Shown piece by piece: positions 33,635 through 44,999 of a DNA stretch of 64,000 nt. The DNA comes from Gnetum montanum (taxonomy: Eukaryota > Streptophyta > Gnetopsida > Gnetales > Gnetaceae). The notes under the pieces were generated by a model. That model ran no database searches, had not been told where the DNA came from, and was given only the letters and a program-made list of their open reading frames with translations. Position 1 is the stretch's first letter, and the number at the start of each line of letters is the position of its first letter. The stretch lies in the NCBI GenBank assembly GCA_015680685.1, contig MNCI01004147.1, forward strand, positions 355,035-419,034, read 5' to 3'. The position numbers and the translations under genes are program-made.

Positions 33635-33957
33635 CACTATTATTATAAATGCAACAATAAATGGGACACATAATGCTCAATGCCACGATGAAGGGATAGC
33701 CATAAGCTATAACGTTGTATACCTTTAGAGATATGTTGATCGCATCAATTATGAAAAAGAAGATTCTTAATTTGAAAACTTTAATAGGTTCTATTTTAAT
33801 GAGTAATGCTGAGTTATAAGGTTCTTTAACTAGACTATATACTTTGGAGTGTACCTATATTACCATTCTTTCAAAGTTCTAACATCCCCACATCAATTTT
33901 TTTATAAAAAAAAATTAGCTCTTTTATTTAAAGACTATACCCTTAGGTAGTACTGCA

Positions 33958-34202
33958 TGGGCAATGTTTGTTACAGTACAACACAAACATGGTACTACTT
34001 TTATCAGCAATGAAAAAAGGCGTTTGGTTGAAGATGAAGCATGGAATAAGCACCTACACACCATGGTCTCACTGCTAGAGTATGGCTTGCCCGGAGACGA
34101 GGTTGCTCCCTGGACTGATTTGGTGCCGCCGCGTTTGTTCCACTCATTAGCCTATTGCAATGGTGTTTTCTGGGGCGGCCCTTTTCCAGATCACGTTCTT
34201 AG
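33958..34202 (+). pseudogene. orphan exon-like coding block of an unrecognised plant gene
   Basis: A block of about 80 codons is bounded by an acceptor-like tttgttacag (ending 33977) or an upstream extension and a donor-like cttag|gtacacc at 34202. It encodes LLEYGLPGDEVAPW, VPPRLFHSLAY and NGVFWGGPFPDHVLR. Its GC content and Trp/Pro/Gly-rich composition differ from the repeats around it and look like conserved protein. I do not recognise the family. A second acceptor/donor-bounded block at 34602-34657 does not stay in phase with it, so this is more likely a captured or decayed gene piece than a live gene. Confidence 0.4.
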
Positions 34203-34244
34203 GTACACCAAATACCATCGTATTAACGAAATTAATTGATTTTG

Positions 34245-35293
34245 TTTCATTTTAGTTTTGAAACTTGCGGACTACTGTTTTTGCAATAATGATGGTGTAT
34301 ATACTTTGTTGCAGCCCTTTTTTTTTTCTCCCTTTCCCAGGTTTTCTGCTGGTACGATAACGTTATATTAATTTTGATTATCAAATCGTTAAAATTGATG
34401 TTTAATGTGCTTGTGGTATAACTGTGAAGATGGTTTGGTTGTCCAAATCCTGTTTCAAACTCTAAAGATGGTCAGTGTTGGGTCTGCTAAATCTATGGTA
34501 AGCTTGCAATGAATAATTAATTTGATTGTCAGGGTTCATCAGACGTACATTTAGATTGGACTCCAATGGTTTATTAAGATACAACGTTGTTTAACAACAG
34601 GAACCGCAAAATTTCCTAACCATGGTTACCTCACTCGAAAGAACTGGAAATGCAAGGTAACATTTTCGGGTTCCCAAATTTTAAAGGCAAAGTTCACATT
34701 TATGGTTTATATGCTGCTTCATACTGGTAATTAAGATTTTCTATATATCAATGCCCTGTAAGCTGCAAGTGACTGCTGCATTTATACCACGGCTTATGTT
34801 TCCCAGTTTTTCATCGGATGGTGCCAGCCAGGAGATGCGCCACACTCACTACTGCGAACTGCCTAACAGAAAAATATGATTACAAACGACTACATTGAGC
34901 AAATTTTTATTCAAAACTTGTTACGTTAACGGTAAATTATCTTTTCTTGTTATGAGGTTCAAGGTTGAATCCTAAATTCTTTAGCCAATCTTGTAAGCTT
35001 TTTCTTTCACCGTAAGTTGTTATGACAACGTACATTTTGTAGCATTTCATCCATTTAAAGGCTTTAATCTTCAATCTTTCGGATCCAATTTTTAAGCATT
35101 TCATCTGTTTAGAGGCTTTTATCTCCCATCTTTCAAGTTCAACGGAGAGGTTTCTCAAGTGAAAAAGCTTTCTGAAAAAGGTTTTAATTTTAAAACGGTT
35201 TTAATTTTAAATGGTTTTAAGTTGCATGCTTGATGTATCATTGAAGTACAAGTAAACATAATACAATATCAATTTCAGATTTAAGACAGTCTT
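34245..35293. other. AT-rich spacer; only a short tandem duplication
   Basis: No supported gene. At 35041-35145 two copies of a 54-57 bp unit (agcatttcatc-gtttaaaggcttttatct...) stand in tandem, which creates a repetitive 73-codon frame on the minus strand that I do not call a gene. Confidence 0.5.
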
Positions 35294-35450
35294 TAGAGAA
35301 AGGTGACATATGGTGGTGGGGGCAGGTCTCGGAGCCCTGAAAAGAAGTTCTATTAATAAAAGAAGTGTCAAATACATAAACCACATTAAGTCACAGAGAC
35401 AAAAATATGGAAAACTAAGAACACTGGGGATGAAACTCTAGAAAACATCC

Positions 35451-38400
35451 TCATAAATAACTGTTCGCAAAAGGAAGAAACCCAATTTGGGGAACTACCA
35501 TCCACCAACCAGCCAGCCTGTTACAAGAGAGAGTGGCAAAAATTTGGACGAGGCTATAGCACTCGATAAAAGGCAAAGAGAGCCTCGTACAAAGACTGTA
35601 GTTGAATGTAAAGAGGGAAGCTGCATATGCAGAGATCCCTACTAAAGAGCGTTGCTTGAGCACATGGGTCCTTCCTAAGGCTGCAGAAGATGAATCAATT
35701 GCTAAATATCTAGTTTGAACTTTGATGCTTGAGATTTGAGTTGGAAATGAATGAAGCGAAATATCTACAATTTCTCCTACATTATTAGATGACATTATTA
35801 GAATAATCAATCCTTTAAAAGATAACATTACATCTACACTTCCAAATGTAATAAAGAATAATAGGCCTAATGACTTCCACAAAAATTTAAAATTAGCAAA
35901 AGTGGTGGCCAAGAGGCCAAATATAACATCATCTTGAGATAGCTTGCACGTTGGAATTACTTTGGAAGCCCATGTCCACACGTGCTAAGCAAAGGAGCAA
36001 AGCCAAAACACATGAGCAAAGTCCTCTTGACCACTGCAGAGAGGGCAATTGGAACTATGAAACCCAAGATACTCAAGACATTCACTAATAGGTAAACCTT
36101 GATGGATGAGACACCAAAGCAACTACTTAATTTTGGGGAGAGTCCGTAGTTTCTAAATACGTTGGAAGAGAGGGATCTAGAATTTTTTCGACTCTTGTTT
36201 GTTCCAAGACTTGTTACATCATTGAATGACACTTGATGAGTCATGTAAAAGGTTAAAGGGGACATGTGGCTTGTAGGGTAGAAGTTTCGATCCATTAATC
36301 CATTGGAAGCCATGAAAAGTGCTATGCACTGAACCGTCTAGCTACAAATGCTATTAAATGAAGGTATACATCCAAGCTAGGCAATGGTGCATTGTCATAG
36401 ACTCCCCATACAGATTATATAACTCAGCCCCGAAAATCCATTGATCAGCAAGTCGAAGACAACTCAAAGAAATAACTCTTTTCCGATACTAGGAGGTAGC
36501 AACCTTAGCATTCGTAATGGCAAGGGGAGCAAGCAACAAAGGTAATCACCAAGGATACAACTTAGAGTGAAGAGTAGGGTTGATCATAACATTCGTCCAA
36601 TCTATATATCGATGAAGAAGTTGCCAAGCTCTCTAAATGCTTTTGAAAACATGAGATCCAGGAATAGTAATAGTATGGGGGGAAAAGATCTAGTTAATAA
36701 AATGGGTTCCTTTCCATGAGGGCCTATTTTTGGAAAACACTTGTTGAAGCCTTAATTGGAGGAGAGTCCCAATGATGTCTAAAGCATCAAGATGCTAGAC
36801 CAACCACTTGGCAACTAAGGTAATCCCCTACTTGAATGAGTTCAAAATACCTAAGTCACCCTTATTCTTAGGAAGAGTAACAATATTCCAAGTGACAGGA
36901 TAGAAGCCTTTCTAAGAGTCTTTAGAAAACCACATGAAGTCACGAAATAATTGTTCAAGCTTCTGATAGGCAGCTTGGGAGGGAGCCCAACACAAAGAGT
37001 AATACACATGGAGAGACACACATATAGATTTACATACGAGGTACTTCCCAGCTAGATTCAAGGGTTTAGTCTTCCATTTTTCGAGTTTCTTTTGAATCTG
37101 AAAAATCACATGCTCCTAGAGAGCAGAGGTAGAACCTCTAAAGCGGAAAGGAATGTCCAGAATCTTAATGATGTCTTGATCTTTAAAAAGCTACCAATTA
37201 AAGTTGGTCACATGACCGTAGTTATTGGTAAAGCTATAGACAGAAGATTTGTTCCAATTACTAATGAAGCCTAAGAGTGAGCAATATTTCTCAACCCAGG
37301 ATAAGAGCTGGTGCAAATTATTGATAGTGTTTTGAACAAGAAAAAAGGAGTCGTCAATGAAATGCATGTTAAGAAGCCAATGTTGAGGTGAAGAGAGGTG
37401 GGCCCAAGTGATTACTTCATTCTTAATATCATATCATAATTAATGATAGAGAAAGTCAGCTACAATGGATAGGAAAGGGAGAAGTGATGCCGAAGGTAGT
37501 GGCTATTCTTGCGATAGCATATCAGAATAAACATTTCACCATATGAAGGAACTTAGGGCCAAACCCAAGTTTAGTCATGGTTTGCAGAATAAAGTACCAC
37601 TTTATGTTGTCATAGGCCTTGGCATAGTCAAGCTTCAGTAGGAGAATATCTTGATCATCATCCTCCGCCCACTTGAGACCTTCCCACACAGCGATCATGT
37701 TGTTTAAAATATATCTACCAGGAACAAATCCTGTTTGCTGGGGAGATATAATTTGGCCAAGAACTTTTTAACTATAGAGTTAAGCACTTGGCCCAAATTT
37801 TATACACCACATTAAGAAGGGTTATAGGGCACCAATTGGAGATACATGTAGGATCCCCAAATTTAAGAAGGAGCCGAATAATCCCTTGATTAAGATTGGG
37901 CCCAAGGGAACCAATACTAATAGCCTCTTTGATAATCTAAAGAAGGCCATTTCCCATCAGATCCCAATGATTTTGAAAAAATTTAGTGGGGAAACCATCA
38001 AAATTCGGAGCCTTCCCATGACTCAACTTGGAACAAACTACCTAAAGCTCCTCTTTGATGATATCGTCATCCAAACTTTACGACATGGTAGAATTGATAA
38101 GTCTAGGATAATTGAGGGTAGCAGCCTTAAACAATGAGATGTCCATAGGGGTAGTTACAAATAAAGTTTCATAATGGTTTTTGAGAAATGTGAGAATATT
38201 GTCATGTTCAGTAATATTGGAGTCGTCATTGGAGATTTTGTTTAAAGAATGTGAGGGAGAAGAGCTATTTAGATATTTGAAAAATTCCTTATAGTGTTCA
38301 CCTTGAATATTTAACCAAGTGAGTCTACTTTTAGTTAAGGCACTTTGTGCTTTGTACACCTCCCAATGTTGGAAGGCTAACTAGGCTCTAGCTAACTCCT

Positions 38401-39426
38401 CATGAACATGAGTGTTAAAGGGATCTTGAGCTAATATGTCAGTTAGATGTTCAATAGTAAGGTAAATGTTGTTGTACTCTTATTTAGCTTGATCAACCAC
38501 TGCCTTACCATACGAACAAGCAAAGTTTTGCATTCTACAAGAAGCACAATGCCACCACTGAATCCAATCCACCTAATCTGAGGGTCAAGGTTCAGCATTC
38601 TAAAGGTTAGAGAGAAGAATTCGAGCAAAAGGGGAAGAGAAATAGTCGTTATGTAGCTAGAAAAAATGGAATTTATGTTGATGGCTACTGCCATGAATTT
38701 GGATAGAGATAGAGATGGGAAGATGGTTTGATAAGGTGGCATGATGATTAACCATGGTAGCGGAGAAGGCTTGCCAAAAAGAGAGGGTGGAAAAAAAAAA
38801 CCTGCCTAACCTACTATAGATGCATGTCTACCCAATACATAGATTACTCCTAGTACATCTGTGAAGGGGATCACTAACAGAGGCATCCACCCCATCTGAG
38901 AGGTAGAACGTTTTCTTAAAGGAAAACCAGGTCCGATACTCAGAATTTGGCAATTGAAAAAACACCCCTTAAGCTTATCTTGAGGGAATTCTATCATATT
39001 AAAATCTCCTCCAAAAATCCAAGGTACTGGAGGAAGAGAATTGGCAAGTTTTTGCCATAGGAAAGCACATTCTATAGAATCATTAGGGGCATAAATAGAG
39101 CAGATACCAAAAGGGCCATGCAAGGAAGAGAAGGTAGCCCAAGAAACTCTATGGCTAGAATCGGAACCACTTTGAATGATTTTATCCTTCTAGTAGGTTA
39201 AGAAGATGATGGAAACTCCCCCTTTCCCACTCACATGGGACATGACAAGAATTGAGGAGTGGGAGAGAAACCAATGGGCTAAAAGACATAAATCATCTAT
39301 TGAAATTTTAATTTCTTAAAGGAGAACAAAATCTTAAGCAATATTTAGACTAGAAAGAAAGTTGCATGTACGCTTCTGTTGAATCCTATTAATAAGGCCT
39401 TGGACGTTCCATGACAAGAGGTTCAT
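35451..39426 (-). pseudogene. LINE ORF2: endonuclease, reverse transcriptase, zf-RVT
   Basis: Starts MNLLSWNVQGLINRIQQKR at 39426. The endonuclease domain includes CSIYAPNDSIE...WIFGGDFNMIE (39120-38990). In the RT (about 38300-36900) motif A reads LLKLDYAKAYDNIK near 37630 and the catalytic motif C reads FIDDSFFLVQN near 37360 instead of the usual FADD. The thumb KKLEKWKTKPLNLAGK is near 37080. The C-terminal zinc-binding region has CPLCSGQEDFAHVFWLC near 36040. These are L1-clade features. Several frameshifts and stops are present. Confidence 0.7.
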
Positions 39427-39439
39427 GGGGAAGCACAAG

Positions 39440-40474
39440 GCATGTCGAATGAGAGGTCAACAGAAGGTTCAGAAGTCAAAGTATCCACTTCCATTATTTG
39501 TGAAAGAATGGTAAAGGAGTTGTTTATAATGACAGGGATCACAGAAGTTTTTAGAGGAGAGGAAGTGAAGGGTGGAGTTATAGGGAAGAAAGATTTGACT
39601 TGTTTCCTTCCACTGCTCATCATAATCCCCTCATCCAAGACGAGGTCCTTGAAGGACTTTGAGGGGATGACATGTGCTAAGGTGTGTGCACCCAACTACA
39701 ACACTTGTGCCTTGGTGAGGTTGGACAAAGAGAAAGACTTTGGAGTTGTTTTAGAAGAGGGTCTAAACCTAAAGGATTCTAATGGTGAGTGGGAGGATGT
39801 GCCTGGGGATTGGGTTTTCTGAAACGTGGTGGATTGTTTTTTCCTAACTAAGAAGGGACATGCTAAGATATGATGCTCGGCCTGATGATAGTAGCTGCAC
39901 AAGTTTGCCAGATAGAAGTAATTGATTTTCTAGATGAAGAGTTTCCCACCGGTTGCAAGGGTTAACAAGGTTTTTCTAAGAGCTATATTGAGTTCGATAC
40001 AAAAGTGATGAATTTGAGTTCCATTAATCATAGCGCTATGTTCAAAAATAATTGGACCAAAAAAATGAGCAAAAGATTTGGCAATTCCACATAACAAGGA
40101 ATTGTGTTATATGCTGGGTCATTAATATTAAAGTCAAATCTATAAGCATGTGCAATTAGAGTGGCATTCCAAGTTAGAAAAAAAGGGAGAGAGCCTTCTC
40201 AACCTGAGAGGCCTTAGATAGTTCCGCCAAAATAAAGTTCCAAACATAGTAACAGGCATGAGAAACTTGAATGCCTTGTGGTAAAAGGAGGTTTTGAAAT
40301 TGTGTGTTAATGCTTAAGGACCTCAGTAGAAACCCCCACTGTTTGAAGAAAAATAAAACATGTAGCAAAATCTTTAGAAACTTTTTCAAAAATATCATCT
40401 CGAAGAAGGAAATCTATTTTGGGCAAGTTAGAGGAACTTCCCTGACGTAGAGCAGAATCAAAAGAATTCGCCAT
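39440..40474 (-). pseudogene. LINE ORF1 (RNA-binding protein)
   Basis: Start MANSFDSALRQGSSSNLPK at 40474, or an upstream ATG at 40618 in the same frame. After a frameshift near 40310, a region rich in W, L and F follows, then a zinc-knuckle-like run LCSYYHQAEHHILACPF near 39895 (C-x-x-Y form of a CCHC knuckle) and a basic/Ser-Pro-rich tail. This matches plant L1 ORF1 order. It would coat the LINE RNA. Confidence 0.55.
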
Positions 40475-41240
40475 TATAGAACTGGCACGATGCAGCCATC
40501 GACTGTAATGCCAAACCCCATGAAAATGGTGTAGAATAGCACCACTAGCCACCAAACCAACCCACGAGGAAAGCACAGTAGTGACCACACCAAAAGCAAC
40601 CGTAGAAGAAAGCCTCAAACAATGTCACCACCAATGCAACAACACCCTCCACAACCCAGAAAGCAATAGCAGCAGTAGCCCCCACCCAGCCAGCAACAAT
40701 AGCACCACAATGCAAACCCTACTATCCATAGAAACCATTGTCCCACAACCACTGGAGCACAGCGCAGTGCAACCACCTAGGAAGCCAAGATCGCAGAGCA
40801 ACACGGTAGTAGAAAATGCAGCAAAAAACTGAAACCAAAAACTGAAAAGCCAAAATGCAGCAGAAAGCTGAACCAGAGGAGCTGCTATGCAGCGCAACAA
40901 CCCACGTGGACCCTGCAACCCCAAGACCACGACACAGCCCTACACGTGATAGAGAGAAGAAGGCAAACCACCACACAATGGTCCACCCAATGGTCAACTA
41001 TGAGGGTTTGAACCACAGATACGTAGCAAAAACAAAGCACTAGAGAAAGGTGACATATGGAAAATGTAATTCACGTTTCTTCTCCTTTGATTTTCAGAGA
41101 GTAAACATTCAATAAAGAAAATCATGTCCTTTTGAGTAATTAAGTGTTGAACCTTTTATAAGATTTTCTTTGTTACATACATATTTTTAAGTTAATTTTT
41201 TCTTTTCTACAAACATTTTGGTCATTTTATTATTAATTAA

Positions 41241-42045
41241 TGATGAGTGGTGAGGTACCCCTACACTCAACCATACAAATATGAGCATTTCATGCGCGAT
41301 CCGGTCGAACTCCAAGGACTAAGTGCTTACGCACCTTAATGGAACACTTAAGGTTAATCAATCGTTATCTTCCCAAACTTACTTGTATTGTCACGGTTGT
41401 ATGGTTAAGTAAGCTTGAGGTATATGATTTTTATAATTTTATCTTTTTAATGTCTTATGCTAATAGGGGAAGGTGAAGAGAACTAAGTAACTAGCTTACG
41501 TCACTAACTAAGTTCTAATTGTTCCTAACACCAGTATCCGTTCCCACTTGCCGCACACATCTTGAACTAGTGCAACGCTGTTGGGATTACCAAATGCTAA
41601 TCGTTATTGGGTTACCAAGTGCTACACACATGCTCGAAGCAGTCGTACTGAGTGTACTTAACTAGGAGAGTCAAGGGTTAAGAGAGAGATTAATTAACTA
41701 GGAAAGCATTTAAACATTCAACAATGATTAATTACTATTTAGCTTAATCTGTATGCTGCAAGGTTTATCATAAAGTTCATCTTTATTTCCATACACAAAT
41801 GTGTACTCAGGTATAAATTGCTCGAATAAAGATCCGTTCACTCTCTGACTCCTAATTCGGGCACACAGGAATTATTCTAACTCTGGAATGGTAAAACTGC
41901 AAGAGTTTAGCTAAGGGTCTAAGTCTAACTATCTTGAATAAGGGAAGCCACCTCTTATTTATAGAAGATGAGGCAGGATGTGATATCGCGTATCCGATAT
42001 CACGTGGCGGATGCAATATCGTGTACGCAATATCACAACTCATCA
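41241..42045 (-). repeat. 3' LTR of element A
   Basis: 805 bp. On the minus strand a short U3 has GATATC-type words (42040-41985), then a TATA box (CTATAAATAA near 41961), then long R/U5. Conserved with 47438-48256 along its length. Confidence 0.88.
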
Positions 42046-42060
42046 TACCCCCATGACTGA
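42046..42060 (-). promoter_or_regulatory. polypurine tract of element A
   Basis: The minus strand reads TCAGTCATGGGGGTA next to the LTR, the same as in T1 and B. Confidence 0.75.
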
Positions 42061-43959
42061 ATGAAAACTCATCCTCGAGTTCCTTACAAAATATTGGGAA
42101 GGTATGGGATTATTAACTTGAATAAAAACTAATGGTGAATGGGATGATGTGTGAACGGATCAATCATTACAATGCATGACAATATTAGTGTTCATTACTA
42201 CAAGAATGAACACTATACACATTTAACATCTGGCCTTATTTGGCAGCTCAGAGAGAAGAGAGAGAGAGAGAAGAAAAAGACGATGTGTTGCTACCGACGC
42301 CAAAATTGCACCTTCTGTTATCTATCCATAACCGTGCCATCAATCTTGTTCCTTGCATGACTATTCTAGTACCAGTCCATCCTAAGTGTTTCCTCCAACT
42401 CCAGTCCATTGTTGTATGATTGCCATCTACACACACAACACAGTCACATATGAGTAAGGATAAGTAAATCTCAATACAGTTGATACCTTGCCTCGATGTA
42501 AGGTCCATTGGCTAAGTTGTGATATGGCTAATACGGATTCTAGAGATATAACACTAGTGACTACCCAAGGTGTAGGGGTTAGGAGAAAATTGAAAAAATT
42601 GGACCAAGACCCCCATGACTAAGAGTGATCCTCCGGTAGCGATAGAATGGAAAAATATAAGGAATAAGAAAGATGGAGAAAAAGAAACAACGACAACACT
42701 GATAAAATGGATGTCAGAGGTGGAAATAAACAAAATAAATGTTGATTGCAGCAATGTTTAAGGGAAAGAAGTTAACTGATGCACCAATTAGGAATGCTAG
42801 TGGATCCTCCCCAAAGCAAGCTCATACCCTTAATGCCCTAACAATCCCACATTGAAAAAGTCCATAGGCTCTGGAAATGTCATTTGGAAGCAAGAGTTAA
42901 AGTCTTAACCACAAGATTTTACCAAAAAGAAAACAATGCATCAACCAAAATATAGACTACTAATACAACCGGCAATGAGGTGGAAAATGGAGAAAGAATG
43001 ATGAGGAGAAGAGAATGGAATGAAGTCCTAAGAACAAGGTGGTGTACAGCCCCTTGTGTATTTATGGTTAATGTGACTTAGTATATCTCATTCCAAATCC
43101 AGCCTCAAACAATCCATATCCAATGACTTCACATTAATACACTTGGCTAATCCATCCACTTGAAGTAGCAAGAATGCTTCAACCAAAGAGTCATCACCAT
43201 TCCGAGGAAACGAGAAATGAAAAAGTAGGAAGCGAGAGAGGGCCTTAGTTAGAGGGAACATGTTTGTTTAGTTCCATAATTAGTGCTTGTAGCCCAGATG
43301 ATTATTTTGTCCAAGGGGTGTGCTTTGAATTCTCATTTTTTTTTTTTTTTTTTTTTGCGTGAGAACCACACCATGCAAAGACTTATTATTTTTATTAGCT
43401 CAGCTTCCCAATAATGGAGCAACGTTGGAATGGTAAGGAAAACTCAAGAAGAAAACATCCAAGCACCCAAGAGAATGGCCAGCACAAATGCATCAAATCC
43501 CCTTGAAGTCACACCCTTTTCAATCCTTAAGTCCTTCCTCAGTTTGAGAAATGCCCAGTCACCAATTCATTAATAGTTTTATGATTAAGAAATGGACCGT
43601 ACAATTCCAAGCCAAGAGAGACCATAGAAATTTAAGAATGCATGGATGACGTGGACTCATTGCCTATTATATCAAAAGAACCATACCTTAGTATCAACAT
43701 TATAACTCAAAGGTAAACACCAAACATTAGCAATCAATGGAATATAGTTCATGTCATCATCAAGAGCACTTATTAGGTGACGAATCTAACAAAACAAAAA
43801 CAAAAACAACAAACAAACAATCACACAAAGAAATAAAAAAGTATTAATAATGTTGCAAAACAAAAACAAGAAAAGTTAAAGAAATTTGTAAAACAAAAAT
43901 GTGTAAAACAAAAACTTAAAAAGGAACTGAGGGCATCAATTAATCAACAAAGGTGGCCA
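42061..43959 (-). other. 3' region of element A with decayed membrane-protein-like frame
   Basis: Collinear with B 58827-60760. A frame near 43690-43395 (minus) keeps LRYGSF, GNES, then GVTSRGFDAFVLAILLGAWM with frameshifts. B's copy is intact (60242-60541). The rest has a T-rich run (43340-43357) and an AG microsatellite (42249-42272) and no clear gene. Confidence 0.5.
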
Positions 43960-43976
43960 TCTCCCCCATGACTGAG
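43960..43976 (-). promoter_or_regulatory. internal polypurine-tract-like element of A
   Basis: The minus strand reads CTCAGTCATGGGGGAGA, matching the terminal tract core and the internal copies in T1 and B. Confidence 0.45.
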
Positions 43977-44259
43977 TTGGAAGGGGGAGATCTGAAATAA
44001 TGAGCAGGGTCATCCCTTCTCAGGGGTATTATGTGCACTGACCGTTCTAGATTCATTGTAAGGTTTGGTTTGTTGCACATTGACAAACAATGTCTTATCA
44101 AAGCGCTTGTTTGAATTTTTTAGGAATTTCCAACTTCCCCCAATTGAAGGTTAAGATTTGGAAGTTGTCGACAGACCTGCTCAAGTTGATCTATGCTTTC
44201 GAAGTAAGCACTAGTTATTTGCTAAGTTAGTTCCATGCATGTTAGTGAGTTGTTCACTT

Positions 44260-44870
44260 AATCAGCTATCAGCCACTAGGTGTCTCTTTGTCGTGTGGTT
44301 GCTGCATATAGGAACTTTTGTAGGTTAAGGTCTTGTGCATACTGGTTACATGCAGGCAATGCTAAACTTTGCTCAACCCCTGATCTCTGCATGCAATGGC
44401 ACCCTGTGTCACTGTATGCGATACATGGAAGATCTTTCCAAAAGTGTTCTCCTTAAATATTTCCAAGGGAAGATCACGAATTCCTATACATGCATCTACA
44501 GTACTTAGCCATGCCCTTCCCATTATTATTGGGAAGTCCCCTTTATCATTATTTACTTGTATAACTAGGAAATCAGCTAGGTACGACCACCTACACACAA
44601 TGGTAACGATGTCCTCCACCAGTCCCAAGGGGACAGTGATGGACTAGTCAGCCAACTCTAGGTGAATATTACTCTTCCTTAATGGAGGCAGGTTCCAAGC
44701 TTTGTACATCTCTTGTGATATTAGGTTGACTCCGGAACCTGAGTCCAGAAGAGCTTTACATGGTTCATTCCCAGTGACTTGGAGATAGATTAGAGGGCTT
44801 CCAGGATTAGAGAATTTCCTAAGAAAGTGGCCCCACCTTAATCCAGTTAGTAACGGCATGTGTTAACATA
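44260..44870 (-). pseudogene. element A retropepsin
   Basis: The minus strand encodes EPCKALLDSGSGVNLISQEMYKAW with a canonical DSG triad (near 44745), then NIHLELAD and, after a frameshift, VIQVNNDKGDFPIIMGRAWLST (the hydrophobic lobe before the C-terminus). This is a Ty3/gypsy aspartic protease of Tat/Athila type. The flap between the halves is frameshifted near 44640. The same order is seen in B. Confidence 0.75.
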
Positions 44871-44999
44871 ACCGTATGTGTTGAGCTCGGTATTTGGTTT
44901 GAAAGGAGCTCTAAAGCCTTATTTGATGGAGAGGCGTTCAGAGGTTCAACCGCTTGTGGTTGTGAGGGCTTGGTTGGACTATTGATTTTGAAGAAAGGT

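Larger units (their letters stand above)
35314..41040 (-). mobile_element. nearly full-length L1-type LINE with 20-bp target duplication
   Basis: Flanked by TAGAGAAAGGTGACATATGG at 35294-35313 and again at 41041-41060. Read on the minus strand it has a GC-rich 5' region (41040-40475), ORF1 and ORF2 (endonuclease, reverse transcriptase, zinc-binding C-terminus). The length of 5727 bp is close to that of plant L1 elements. The 3' end shows no poly-A; it finishes CTGCCCCCACCA before the duplication. Its two frames carry stops and frameshifts, so it is inactive. Confidence 0.85.

Noticed and set aside
34602-34657. Second exon of the gene at 33958-34202
   Set aside because: Acceptor and donor are good, but joining gives a stop within six codons, so the link is not supported.
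35451-36313. Two hydrophobic minus-strand frames looking like membrane proteins
   Set aside because: They are frame-shifted readings of the LINE ORF2 C-terminus; another frame gives the zinc-binding CPLC...HVFWLC motif.
39442-39822. 126-codon plus-strand frame
   Set aside because: It is antisense to LINE ORF1 tail and ORF2 start; no independent motif.
40581-41043. Overlapping open frames on both strands in GC-rich sequence
   Set aside because: They lie in the LINE 5' region, where high GC removes stops; none has a domain and the LINE reads the other way.
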